This document shows, one piece after another, positions 23,841 through 36,193 of a stretch of 64,000 bases of DNA. Source of the stretch: Aphis gossypii (Eukaryota; Arthropoda; Insecta; Hemiptera; Aphididae); assembly GCF_020184175.1 (NCBI RefSeq), contig NC_065532.1:124001-188000 (forward strand), given 5' to 3'. The position numbers and the translations under genes were made by a program. Position 1 is the stretch's first letter; each line of letters begins with the position of its first letter. The notes below the pieces were generated by a model, which ran no database searches, was not told the DNA's origin, and saw only the letters and a list, made by a program, of their open reading frames with translations.

Positions 23841-24037
23841 CATAGATAATAAAGATATGGATAGGACATATCAGTCTTATCAGCGGTATTTAAGGGGTCC
23901 AGTTGAGGCCAAACAAGTATACCTATATCGAGTATCGACTATCATTATAAAAACGCCTCGATTGCCTTCCCCTCCAGGCACGCGGCCTCAAATATATTTA
24001 ACATTGGCATGGCCTATCCATATCTTTATTATCTATG
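23841..24037. mobile_element. 197-bp MITE with 25-bp perfect terminal repeats
   Basis: The 25 bases at 23841-23865 (CATAGATAATAAAGATATGG...) and 24013-24037 are exact inverted copies. No coding potential. I could not define a clear TSD. Mirror copy at 46237-46433. Confidence 0.75.
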
Positions 24038-24603
24038 TTACTAAAAGTGTCATTATAATAATAATAATAATTATGATAACACTTCCGGTATGGTGGTATC
24101 ATGATTGTAAGTAATCATCTATCAACGCGCCACTTTTCGTTTTCGTAGTTACTAGTACAGTATGGATATTGGTTTCTAATGTTTTCATAATTCTATAATT
24201 TTGTAAGTTTGGATCATATAGACTTATACTTACTTTTAAATAAAGTTAAAACTTACAAGTACAACCAACAAGTCTATAAAGTTGGTGCAATAATTTGGTT
24301 TTTTAAATGGAAGACTCCAAAAAATATACTGTTTGAATACCTAAAAAGGGATACTCATCGAACTATTAAAAAAAGATTCGCAATTGATTTCTAAGAAGCT
24401 TACAAGTACTTTAAAGTTTAAACATGCTCATAACCGATAGATGGCAATCGCTGACACTTAAAATGCAATTTCTGGCTGTGTCAAGGATTGGAGTTGATGG
24501 AGAAGAGTTAAGTTAAATATATAATTATAAATTACTTATACATAAATCTAACTATAGAAAATAATACTATTCCTTATTCTTATTGTGTATCTTATCTTAA
24601 GAC

Positions 24604-24822
24604 TTGACAGATTCTCGTAGTAAGGTTAGAAGTAAAATAGCTATGGTAAACAGACATGTATGTGGTACAGGAAGAGGGCCACAAGTATCACAAACACTTA
24701 CTCCAATTGAGAACCAAATTCTTAATCTTGTTAACCCTATCAAAATTTATGGAGATGAGACCATCTCAATGCCGGTTACAAATTTTGAGTTTGGTGACAT
24801 AAGCGGTAAGTTATTCTTAAAT
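24604..24822 (+). pseudogene. Myb/SANT-like exon fragment (tentative)
   Basis: Reads VCGTGRGPQVSQTLTPIENQ... and ISMPVTNFEFG up to a GGTAAGTT splice donor at about 24805. The pattern of a Gly-rich G-x-G-P stretch, then LTPIE, then a Gly-Asp-Glu block is like the C-terminal side of Myb/SANT-like proteins carried by Harbinger-type elements. This is resemblance only; no DNA-binding domain is present here. The mirror copy is at 45374-45670. Confidence 0.35.
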
Positions 24823-24899
24823 TTAAATTGGTCAATTTTTATTATATATAACTGCAAACTATGTAGGAAGTTAGAAATTATTGTAAAACATTACCAATA

Positions 24900-25424
24900 A
24901 AATTTAAAATGTAATTCTGGATGATGAAATTAGTATAATATATAGTATATACTATACCTAACATGCAGCATGTAAAGAAAACTTACTGTACTATAACGCC
25001 TATAACCAATGAAAGATAGGAAAAAAATATATGTTATTCTTATAACTAATTAAATTTTTTTGCTTAATTAAAGAATAATTATAAATAAATTATTTAGATT
25101 AATTGAAAACTATATAATATAATATGTATAACTTATATTTAGAAGCAGTTTATCAAATCAATTATATTTATTATTAAATTGACAATATTAAAATTGTTAT
25201 TGTGATTTTGACAATAATTCATATTATATCGATAAGAATCTAATACGTTAAACGTTCAGTTAAAGTTTCGTCGCACGAGTTAAGTTACCATTATAATTGT
25301 TTACTGCGGTTTACTGTTTACTGTTTAGTGTGAATTACAATTTTCAAGTTACTTGCTGTTTTTTGTGACGATTAATTTCAATCTTCAATAATAAACTAAA
25401 ATCGAGATTAAAAGGTAAGTAAAA
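24900..25424. other. AT-rich stretch upstream of the C2H2 gene
   Basis: No coding signal; probably includes the leader of the gene starting at 25425. The arms differ by small insertions near 25290-25330. Confidence 0.4.
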
Positions 25425-28080
25425 ATGATTTGTTTTATTTTTAAAATGGCTGTTGAAAATTTGCAAGCTTTAGTGTTGCATTATAAATTATTCATATGTT
25501 AAGACCGGATAGTACTTATAGGTACATGCTTAGAAAATAACTGCTCTCAAACATTTGATTGCTTGTCTTTGTTTAAACGACATTTTAAACGAAAGCACAT
25601 AACTTTTAACACGATTTCGCAAAATGCACAAAATAATGATGTGTTAATGTCAATAGAAAATAATATCAATAATGACCCTCAAATCCCCCGCAGTGTAGAA
25701 AAACCTAGAAGTAATAAAGAAATTCAAAATATTTTTAACTTTGAAAATGCCACTAAGTTAGTGTATGAATCAACTGTTAAATTTATTGTAAGTTTGTATA
25801 ATAACAACAATTTTAATAAAAGTGATGTGTGCTTCATCCAATCTGGTATAAAAGAAAATATTTGAACTCCTTTGGCTTTTATTCTTAGAAATACTGTCGA
25901 AAAAAATATTAATGAACCAACATTACGATCAACTTTTAACGAAATAGAAAGATTGATATTAGATCCTTTTTCTTACTGTAGCACAGAGTACAGAGTATCA
26001 CTTAAACAATTGGTTAATGGAGAATAAATTATTTTCAACTGTTCATCAGATTACCATAAATAATGAAATATGTGCCAGAAATCATAGTGGTGAAATTTGT
26101 TACAACGAAAGAGTAACTAGAGGTGCTCTTTTACTATTAAAACATCAATTTAAACATTTTTTGAAAATGGCAATAATTTTAAAACTATTTATGAACGACT
26201 CTCACATTTTTAAAACATAAATACAACTCTATCAAATTTTTGTACAAGGCAAATTATGGGGGAAAAAAATATCTCAGTATGAAGGAAAGATAGGGTAGCT
26301 ATACCATATTTTTTATATATAGATGATTTTGAGATAAACAACCTTTTAGGATCACATGCCAATTTTCAATCCATTGCTGCTATTTATTATAGTTTTCCTC
26401 TTCTCAAAAATAATTCCAAGCTTTCAAATATATTTTTAGCTGCATTGATTAAATCGATCGATTTAAAGGAATTTGGAAATGACCCATGTCTAATACAATT
26501 AATTGATGAAATTAATTACCTTGAAAAAGAAGGACTAACCATTTTTACTAATTTTGGTAAATTCCATGTACATTTTATACTTGGGATAGTTCTAGGAGAT
26601 AATTTGGGTCTTAATAGTGTTCTTGAGTTTAGCAAATCTTTTCTTCGAATTATTATTGTCGGTTTTGTAAAATACATAAGTATTCGGCAAATTCGCTTTG
26701 TGAAGAAAATGTTTTATGCATGCATAATATTGTAAATTATACAGAAGATGTGGCCAAAATGAATTTTAGTGAGACGGGTATTTACAAGAGTTCAATTTTG
26801 AACACTATAAGTAATTTCCACGTCACTGAAAATTATTGTATAGATGTGATGCATGATGTCTTTGAGGGTATATGTCACTATGATATGTGTCATATTATTA
26901 AATATTATATTGAAACAGTACAGTTAATTTCTTTATCTAATTTAAATAAACGTAAAATAAACTTTAATTATGGCCCAATTGAAGTTGGTAATATATTTCC
27001 CGAATTAACAGAAAATCATTTGAAAAAATTTCATTTAAAGATGTCAGCAAGGGAGATGGTGACGTTTGTACATTTTTTTTCAATTATGATAGGATATTTA
27101 ATACTGGAAAATGATAAAGTATGGAATTTTCACTTAACACTCATTAAGATCATTGATATACTTCTTTCGTATAATTTTAGTGACAGTAAAATTATGTATC
27201 TTGAACAATTAATTAGTCAACACAATTCAATGTATGTTTGACTCTTTAATGATACATTAAAACCTAAACACCATTTTTTAATACATTATCCTACAATTAT
27301 TAAAAATTCAGGTCACCAAGGCATTATTGGTGTTTTAGGTATGAAGGAAAACACAAAGAAATAAAAATGTATGCTCGTGCAACATCATCTCGTAAAATAT
27401 CACACTTACCTTAGGAAAAAAATATCAATATAAGTTTGCCCACAGTCTATTACAACCCAATATTCAAGAAGTCATATTAAAACCAAAACATAGAATAAGA
27501 AGCTTAAATGTAGATATAATATGTAGCACTCTTGCTGTATCATTATTAATTTTTTTTTGTTATAATTAAATAGAATTTTTGGGTACTGTTTATAAAAAAG
27601 GTTATTACTTAAAAAAATTTTTAGAAGAAATGTGCTTATAGAAATTTTAGAATTAATAATTTTTAATGACCCCAATGCTAAAATTCACATATTAGTTAAG
27701 CAAATTAAAATAGTTAACTTTCATTCACATTTTGAAGCCTTTGAGGTTGATTTTAATAGAACTACTATTAGTGATTTTCTAATTTTTCAAATTCATGAAT
27801 TTAGTGGACCCCCATTAATATTACACCATCTTCATCAGGGAAATTAATGATTCGATTAAAAGAATTCTTTTAATATTTTTATGCATTATGTATTGTAGGA
27901 GAGGACAAAAGTAAAAAGTCACCCCTACAGTAAATAATATGCTTTTTTACCTATTATAGGTAGATTAACTATACATTTGTTGTTTAGGAATAGACAATCA
28001 AGATAATTTTGAAAGTATGTTGATTCAAGAAAGTTTTGATGATATTGCAAATAATGGGTCAAATAATAGTAGTATAAATA
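25425..28080 (+). pseudogene. C2H2 zinc-finger transposase-like gene, left copy
   Basis: ATG 25425. The first C2H2 finger has lost one Cys here (MICFIF; the right copy has MICFIC) and a frameshift follows near 25485; the second finger (CLENNCSQTF...HFKRKH) lies near 25530-25600. Further pieces include NYCIDVMHDVFEGICHYDMC (near 26835-26895), a KMSAREMVTFVHFF block (near 27040), KPKHHFLIHYPTIIK (near 27265), and a tail SGPPLILHHLHQ (near 27800). I recall this as a multi-copy invertebrate transposon family, possibly CACTA-like, but the superfamily is not certain. A final exon near 27989-28080 (GIDNQDNFESML) runs into a repeat. Confidence 0.6.
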
Positions 28081-28081
28081 T

Positions 28082-28300
28082 GGGGCGTCTGGCTCCATTT
28101 TTCAGCGGAAATGAAAAAAGTTTGAGGGGGTATTGTCCCCTTGCAGTGTAAGAAATTCCCGCTGTAAAATGGAGCCAGTCGCCCCACGTTGTTTCAGGGA
28201 AACCATGAGGCGTTTGGCTCCATTTTTATAGGGACACGAAAAATGTTTAAAGCGGAATGTCCTTCTTACAGTATAAAAATTCTCCCTATTACTTTCACTG
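28082..28300. repeat. Direct and inverted repeat block
   Basis: GGGGCGTCTGGCTCCATTTT at 28082 recurs as a diverged direct copy at 28207 (period 125) and as an inverted copy at 28164-28185 (GGAGCCAGTCGCCCC), so 28082-28185 can fold into a long hairpin. No TSD was identified. The mirror block is near 41975-42193. Confidence 0.6.
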
Positions 28301-28478
28301 AAAATAAAACATGATTAGTTATTAGTTAAACGAATCATTTTCGTTTAAATTTCTGAAATAAATAAAAACATTTTTTTTTTTATTATCATTTTGTTTATTT
28401 ATTTTAAATTGTTTAATAGTATTTAACATCAAGTATTTTAAATAAATCAGTTTTTTAATATTATTCACACTAGTTTTC

Positions 28479-28688
28479 TTACTTCTCTAGTAAAGGTACA
28501 TATTCAACAATGCGATCATGAATTAATAAACAATAAGCAGTTACACCTGTAAGAGATTCCGATGCTTCAATTTCCAATTGAACATCTACTGATGATGCTG
28601 TAGCCGAATCGTTCTGTTTTGAAGTATCGATAACTACAATTGGAGCGTTCGATAGAAAAGTAAAGGGACTTCATACCCGAGTAGCATT
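28479..28688 (-). CDS. Unrecognised C-terminal exon
   Basis: On the minus strand, after an acceptor (gggcacag), a frame reads ...NATWVLSPSTFL..., ends DRIVEYVPLLEK and stops at 28479. It is nearly identical to 41591-41802 in the right arm. It looks like the last exon of a transposon-encoded protein; no upstream exon could be assigned with confidence. Confidence 0.45.
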
Positions 28689-28689
28689 T

Positions 28690-28960
28690 TCTGTGCCCAC
28701 ACCGTGTTAAACATTAGTAATTAAAAATGCAAAACACCGTTAAAATCCTGTTCTAAGCACAGTGTTTTTTCGATTTTGAATACCGATTTTTTACATGGGT
28801 AGCACAGAGTGTTATTATTGTGTTCATATCGGTTTTATAACCATGAAATATGAATTTTTAAACCGTTTTTGGACAGTGTGTAATGATGGTTCAATTTTCA
28901 GTTTTAAAATTGTTTTTATTCGGTGTCCCGACAGTGTTAACACTGTTTAATGTTTAGATT
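28690..28960. repeat. ACAGTGTT-rich block, possible CACTA end
   Basis: Many copies of CACTGT/ACAGTG and relatives in both orientations over 270 bases, ending with the perfect 16-base palindrome ACAGTGTTAACACTGT (28931-28946). Dense subterminal repeats with a CACTG terminus are typical of CACTA/EnSpm elements; the opposite terminus was not found. Mirror block at 41334-41580. Confidence 0.45.
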
Positions 28961-29489
28961 ATTAAACAATTAACTGTACTTCAGAGATGATTACCCCTCT
29001 CTTCCAAAATCATAAATTATCTTAAAATGATTCTATTTATATACGAAAATACAATACTATGGAATAGATAGGTAAACCTCTCGAAAAATCATTTCCTGTT
29101 TACGCATTACCTTTTAATATTTTTATGTTAGACTATTATAATTTATAACGGGTCAAAACTATGTAAAATTATATAAATAATCCGCAGATGAGTGTAATAA
29201 TTGCATTAAAAAATACAATATTCAAATTATATTTATAATTAATAAAAATAGAAGTTAAACTAAAGTAAATTATAAATGTATATTAATTTTGTATTTTTGT
29301 TCAGTGTATATACTTAATAGATTTGTACAAAATACCATTATATGTACTAGTATATTAACCTAACCATGAGGGTAATAGCTAGGGATAACATCAATCACTA
29401 CAATAATTGTCTTTGGCTAAAGATAACATTTTATTAATGATAATATAACTGTAAAAATCAAAGTATAGATTTATATAGGAAAAATGTAT
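28960..29489. other. AT-rich, no gene seen
   Basis: Non-coding AT-rich sequence between the CACTG block and the DUF4806 gene end. Confidence 0.5.
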
Positions 29490-32400
29490 TTATTCATTAT
29501 TTTGATCTTCATTTTTTTGTTTGGAATGTTTTATGTAGTTATCTACGGTTCGGTTGAATTTTTCTTCATCTTTGGAATGAGTACGGAAACTAGACAGAGA
29601 TTCTATAACAAATAAATTTAAGATAAATTACTCATACAATTGATTTTAATTTTTTATTTCTATAAATATTCACCATAAATAACAGTACACAATTTTAATT
29701 TTAAAAAACTTCGCTTAGTTTTTCCTCTAAAGCTGAAGAAAGCCAATACATTATACTTAAAACATTCATTTATTGCTGCTCGTGCAGCTGAGCTTATAGA
29801 ATCCATACTTCCAATCTTCATATAAAGGTAAGATTTCTGTAAATTGAAAAATTAAAACTATACATTTTTCTAATCTAGTGTTATAGTAAGTACATAAACA
29901 TTATATTAGCTAATTTATTATTATATGTTTCATAGGTACTTAAAAAAATATAACTATTGTAAAATAGTAGGTACCTATACACAAATAATATTAATAGTTA
30001 ACAGCATTAATGCTCACCAATTCTTCCTGGTTATTTAAGCCATCAATATCAACCGATAGAATGGACTCAATATGGACTTCAATACATTTTGCAGGTAATA
30101 AAGTTATCAAGGCTGTTGGTAATACAGGTATAGGCAGAGCTAATGGCCTCATCCTAGAATCTCCTTTCATTATGACTTGAAGCTTTTGGTCCATGTTTTT
30201 CATAACATTAACTATCTTAACGTTAGAGTTGTTTAACATATGTAACTGTATCATAATTTGTTTATGAACTGCTTTAGATGTTTTTTCATTAGTAGCTAAT
30301 ATTGATTTGATTTGTAAAAGGTTTTGGCAACAGCAGTTTTCTAAAACACGCATCTCAATTATAAATTTTTAATTTAAAAATATTAAAATATTTTACAAAC
30401 CATTTTTGCTAATGAAATTTGACAAATCCATCAAACCGGAATCAGTAGTATTTGTATTGTTTGTTTCTATATATAAGTAATTAACAATGTTATCATAAGA
30501 AATATTTTGCTAAGAACAATATCCTTTCGTACTTTCGTTATTAATAAGAGTAGAATCAAAATTATCATACACATTACTATCTGTATAATTAATTTCTTGA
30601 AAACTTGTTGAACCATCTAGCAACATCAATGAACCAGTCAAAAGATTACCAACATCATCTTCTGTAGTACCTGAAAAATATTATGTTATTACTTTTCATA
30701 GGTTAAAAAAATATACATAATATTGTAATCACTAATGGAAAAAACTTACTTGTCTTCAAACAATCTTCGGACATGTTGGTCATGTCATACACCGCATTTG
30801 ATTTCGCTTCAAAAAGTGGACTAATATCTGTATTAGGACCACTAGGACCTACATAAATTAGCAATACAAATTAATAAGATTTATATTTGTTCTTTTTACA
30901 AAAAAAAAATACTGTTATTAGAATTTTAAGTCAACAACTTTTAATTATTAATATTAAAATTGAGAAAACTTGTCACATAAAAAAAATATTAAGAGTATTT
31001 ATAGAAATAAATAGTGAAATTTAATTTTTTGTGTTATTGAATACCAATTTTTTTACTACATAAAATATAATATTTATATTATTAAAAATGTCTGCAACAT
31101 AAAATTATGTTAACTAAGTATTGAAGTATTATTTAATAATAAAACATATTTTTCATACCATTATGAATCACATTAGAGGTACCTCCAGAGTTAGGATTTG
31201 ATTCATTGATTCTATCAGACAGAAGAAGTTCCAACTCAGTATTTGATGTTGTTGCTATAATAGAACATTTTAGGAAATATTAAAAGTTAAGTAAAACACT
31301 TGATTTAAATAATAACAAATGTACATTGACATGCAGTTGTACAGTGTACATTTGTAAAGCATTCTACAGTTTTAAATTACTTTTTTTTAAATTGTCGATG
31401 GGTGTGCTACTTGAAGTCAGATTACTATGTGATACAGCACTTTCTTGTTCTGAAAAAGTAAATAATATAGGACATAAATACAATATTGATAAAGATTAAA
31501 AATGTATATATTTATATTTATAATATGTAAAAAAAATTATATAACAAAGTATTAATATTTTATGTTATGTAATTATTATACTACGACTTACTCTTTTTAA
31601 TCATTATTCTAGGAGTACTTTCAGACTTAGAATATGATTCATGAGTGATTGTTTCAGATAGAAGAGATCCCAATTTAGTACTACTTGATGTTTTTGCTAC
31701 AATATTATAATATTAGGAAACACATTAAATGTTAGTAAAACTCAAATAATAATAAACATATATTTAAATGCAGTTGTACATTGCAAATTAAATTACATGC
31801 AGTTGAAACTTACTGTTATTTAAATTTTCGACGAGTATGCTGCTTGAAATTAGACTACTATATGATACAGCACTTTCATGGTATGAAAAATTACTTATAG
31901 GGCCTAAGTACAATATTGATTAAAATTAATAATTTACAAATTGATTATTTAATGAAAATATATATATATAAATAAATAAGTAGGTAAAAATATTTTATTT
32001 TATTAACATAATAGTATCCAATAAGTATGTGTAATTATTACACTTACAATTACTTTCAGAGATAGGACTTGAGCCATCATGTGACACTGAAATTAAATCA
32101 GATGACATTAGAGGACTCCCAACCGCAGTAGTTCCTTTTGCAGCTATATAAAATTGGGAAATATTTGTATTTTATTGAGACGATATTTTTAAACGATTAA
32201 CATGTTAAAACATAACAATAACACAACATATTATATTACATAATGGCAATGTTGGTAGTACAGGCAACTTCAAAAAATCGTTTTCAAGTTTGCGTAAACA
32301 TTTTGCAGTTTCTTTTCGTTTTTTAGTTACTGGCTATACTGGCGATTCGTTTTCAAAACAACTCTCAGAAGAGTCTCGTTCTGACCAAGCTTTTGCCACT

Positions 32401-32715
32401 TTTTTTGCTTAACTTTCTCTTTCTAAAAAAAATTTGAAAAATAAACTTGAGATTATGAACTAATAATCTATACATTTTAGTATATATCACTTACCAAATG
32501 GCCCTGCTACAATCTTTATGTCATAATTTGTGCCATCTACATAATTTATTTCTGTACGTTTTTTTATAATGGTGGAAACTTGTGGTATAGTAAAGAATAT
32601 TTCCTTTCCATCTTTTTTTAAATTAGGAAACCAACAAAAATTTTCACTTTGAAGCCATGTATTAGGGACATGTTGAATTTCATTGGATATAGTAAAAATT
32701 ACAACATACCAAGAC
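29490..32715 (-). CDS. DUF4806-type protein, multi-exon transposon accessory gene
   Basis: Minus-strand exons with good splice signals. Exon 32715-32495 reads SWYVVIFTISNEIQHVPNTW (the usual start of DUF4806 proteins) and ends at GTAAGTG. Small Ser-rich exons follow near 32430-32270, 32145-32050, 31910-31800, 31700-31590, 31450-31380, 31260-31165, 30850-30755 and 30670-30450. A helical exon at about 30359-30018 (ENCCCQNLLQIKSILATNE) has donor GTGAGC. The DUF4806 core exon starts at 29836 (KIGSMDSISSAARAAINECF, then LAFFSFRGKTKRSF), and the last exon stops at 29490. The first exon is not identified. Function unknown; it lies directly downstream of a transposase on the same strand, so accessory to that transposon is my inference. 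Confidence 0.65.
31150..31925 (-). repeat. Tandem duplication of an exon pair, about 433 bp
   Basis: The exon ESAVSYSSLISSS (near 31870) and its neighbour (TSSSTKLGSLLSETITHES, near 31680) are matched by ESAVSHSNLTSSS (near 31440) and (TTSNTELELLLSDRINES, near 31240). The similarity extends into the introns: gatacagcactttc occurs at 31431 and 31864. Two neighbouring exons with flanks were duplicated in tandem and then diverged. Confidence 0.75.
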
Positions 32716-32719
32716 CTAA

Positions 32720-33810
32720 AGAAATTTCATAATACAATTTATTACATTATATCGCATTTATATTTTATATTGTCTAAGACGTAAGTAGATAGTATAATGT
32801 ACTAAGAAAGAACCCTTGTCCTGTAATATAATATATTTTATTTTCACTTCTTAATCGTCACTAAATACCCTAATATAGAGTACATTTTTATTCATGTGTT
32901 AGTCATTAACACTCAATAAATATTATAACCACTTAAATATGTTTTTTAAATTTATGAGTTCTTAATTTTCAAAATGTTGATACCATAATAAATAGGAAAA
33001 TTATAGCTACCAATAACTCTATTTCACTAAAGGTTCATTGTAAACTATAAAATGTATAAAAAAAAAACAAGCTCCATTAAATTATGAATCAATATAATTA
33101 TACAAAACAAACATCATGCTTCTGAAAGATTAAGTAGCTACAAACCATGTATAAAATATTATTAAATGCTAGAATGGTTGATAGAAATACAAATTATTAT
33201 CATTATTACACATTATTAATACTTATGTATGTTATATTAATATATTATTATAATTACCTATTATAATATTATGATCTTCATGTAAGTATGCACTCTATTG
33301 TAAAGAAAGGATAATTTGTAAGGATTTAACCAAATTAAAATAATTATAGATACAAATACTGTTAATATAAACATATTATAACTACAATTTGTAATATATT
33401 TTATAAACAATATAAATTTTGATGTACACATAATAAGAGCTATTATGTGAAACTTTAAAGATCTATATACACATATATTTACTTAACAATTTATAATTAA
33501 TTATATTAGCACTTAATGTTATTTGCCAACCACTTATTACCTATTTATTGAATGTATATTATATCTATAATAAAATTAAGATTTATAGAATATGTATTAC
33601 AATTTACTGTAAATGCAATAAAGGCAATATAACATAAGAATCGATATCAGTCAAAGGGAGACACATCATTTTTTCTTTAATTCTGTTTAACTCCAAGACT
33701 GAAGATGACTTAGATTTGATGTACTGTGTATATTTAATAAATGTGATAACAACGGTTTCTCAAAAAAATTAGTCAATTTACTAAACTTTCGTCCAATTAT
33801 TACCACACTA
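32720..33810. other. AT-rich, no gene seen
   Basis: Intergenic or intronic AT-rich sequence between the DUF4806 gene and the transposase. The missing first exon of the DUF4806 gene may be here. Confidence 0.45.
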
Positions 33811-33813
33811 TTA

Positions 33814-35669
33814 TCACATTTTGATGTAGCAATATTTTCTATAAGACATAAGTACTATATCATTATTTTGCATTTTTACACAATTATCAGCTTTGTTTAA
33901 TTTTAAAACAAAGTTAGTCATTTTCCAACCAGTAAATTGGGGATCACAACTGTTTTCTGTGAGTGGGCGATTTTTAATTTTACATTGATAACTAATAGAA
34001 CTATTGCACTTTTCAGGCTTCAATTTTTGATTATGCCAAAGTACTTTTTCCTCAGCATAGCGTCGTACAAGTTGTTGTAATGGCTTAACACCACTTTTAA
34101 TTTTTTTTTTAAGAGGTTGCATGTAACTTTCAAATGGGAAAGCAGAAAATGAGTTTAATGGTCCAAATTTGTTGACATCATCAGACAAATGCAGTATACT
34201 ATGCATATTGTGTGACATGAAACATTTTTGATATATTTGTGCATAAGAAGCAACGAAGTGCAAAATTAATGATTTGGCAAACTCATTATATTCTCTAGTG
34301 ATATTATTGGTGGAAAGAATTCTAATGGCGATTCAAAATTCCAAAAAATGGTTATACACTTCTTCACTTATTACTTTATGAAAAATAACCATTCCGGTAT
34401 ACAATAAAATTTGTCGAAGTTCTGTGGCATTTAAACGAGATGCATCATGAATTGGATGCTTTCTACTGTTCTCATTGGGAGCTCTGAAATTCGTGGGGAA
34501 TATGTTGTCCTAAATTATTTAATCTTGAATCTAAAACAGATATTTTTTGGAAGAGCTAAATTATGTTTTTTAATACCACCAGTCCAAAAAATCAAAATTT
34601 TTTTCATTATACCGATACAAACACTGTGCATGTAATCATACGGAATATTATTTATGATGTCAAACTTAGGTAATTTGGACAGAACAGTTTCATCATAATG
34701 AAACTCGGAGTCCGTGTATGCCACAAAATCATCATGGGTTCTTAAAGAAAAAGTTAAATCTGGAAAATATACACGGTTATTTTCATATTGACCGATAGTA
34801 TGATACCTTAGACAAGATTTTTTTGCAGTATGTCCACGAATATTTAAAATGAAAGATTTTGCTGGTGCATTACAAATTATAGCATTTAACAATACTTTAA
34901 TTGTTATGTTATTTATGGTAACACCTTCATTTATTAACAAACACAACTCATCAACAAAATCCTGCATGTAATCATTGCAATTACCAGGTTTAGATTTACC
35001 GTAAAAAGCTCCTATGATGAAAACTTTCTGTTTTTCATCAGGAATATTTGAAAAATAGCCTAAAATCAGCCACAGTTGACTTGGTGGATTTTTAGTAACT
35101 GGTAATCCATCGATTCCAACCATTAACAATAAAGTAGAAGGTAAATGTGTATATACTTTGCATAAATATTCTATTTCACTAACAATACTAAAATGATAGT
35201 AAACGCCACCATCAATATTTTTCAATACAGTAGAGGAAGGAGTATGTAACAATGTACGAGAATCTTTAGGTAAATATTTAAATTCAGTGTGTTTTGATAA
35301 AGAAGTTAATAAATCATTCAAGACTGAATGACATATAGAATTCCAAATGGCCCACATAGCAATTGTCAACTCAATATCTTCACTTTCTTCAACTACTGAA
35401 ATGGATTGGTCATCAAATGAGCTTAAACTACTTATATCTTCTATATTTGATTCAATATTACTAGAAGTAGTATGATCATTATGGTGAGTATTAATTTTTA
35501 TATTGTTTATATTAACAGTATTTGTTACCAAAGGAACAGGTGAAGGTACACTTGGAAAAAATAGATGTCATACTATTTTCAAAATTTTCATCACTGCTGG
35601 ATGAAAATAATGATTCTAAATAGAGAGCAGCTCTTTTTCTACGGCGATATCGAGTAGCCTTAGACCTTT
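33814..35669 (-). pseudogene. TNP2/DUF4218-like (CACTA-like) transposase
   Basis: Minus strand. A basic start (KRSKATRYRRRKRA, about 35668) and an acidic Ser-rich stretch are followed after one shift (near 35560) by a 338-codon frame with LMVGIDGLPVTKNPPSQLW (near 35125), KQKVFIIGAFYGKSKPGNCN, and IPYDYMHSVCIGIMKKI (near 34640). The frame shifts near 34520 and again near 34330 before a DUF4218-like end: HNMHSILHLSDDVNKFGPLN, then FPFESYMQPLKK (34263-33814). Role: transposase of a CACTA/EnSpm-like element; the superfamily name is from general family knowledge. Confidence 0.65.
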
Positions 35670-35689
35670 TTAAAAAATAAATTTCCAAA

Positions 35690-36189
35690 TTAAAAAGATA
35701 AATACATTACACAATTTATAATACTATAACTTATAAGCAAAGAATTAACATGTGAGAAAACTAGAGCTGCACACCAATGCAATTGCTAAACAATTTTTTG
35801 AAAACATTAGTCACCTCAAACGCTTGATGCTGTGTAAGTTAGTTTAAGTCACTTACGAATTTACGATAAGGAAAAGGATTACCTAATTGGAAATATAATC
35901 ACAAATATATTAATATATTATATATGTATTACTATTAAACACATTATAATATATTATATTAGCAGGTACTATCTTAGTACTAAACAATTATTATATTATT
36001 AAACATTTGCTAAGTGTTAGTATATTAAAGTAAAAAAAAAAAATACTTGAAATGTACTAGGAATATTGTTCTATTTGATAGAAAAAAGTCTTTAATAAAT
36101 CAATGTGCATAAGTAGTCAAATGTGTAATAAAGTATTTATACACTAGTTAGTTAAAGATTCAATAATAATCATAATGATATTATCAGTA
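35690..36189. other. AT-rich, no gene seen
   Basis: Non-coding, AT-rich. Could include the 5' end of the CACTA-like element, but no terminus was recognised. Confidence 0.4.
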
Positions 36190-36193
36190 CTAG

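Noticed and set aside
24209..24394. 61-codon frame present in both arms
   Set aside because: Identity between arms reflects the duplication, not selection. No domain or splice context was recognised.
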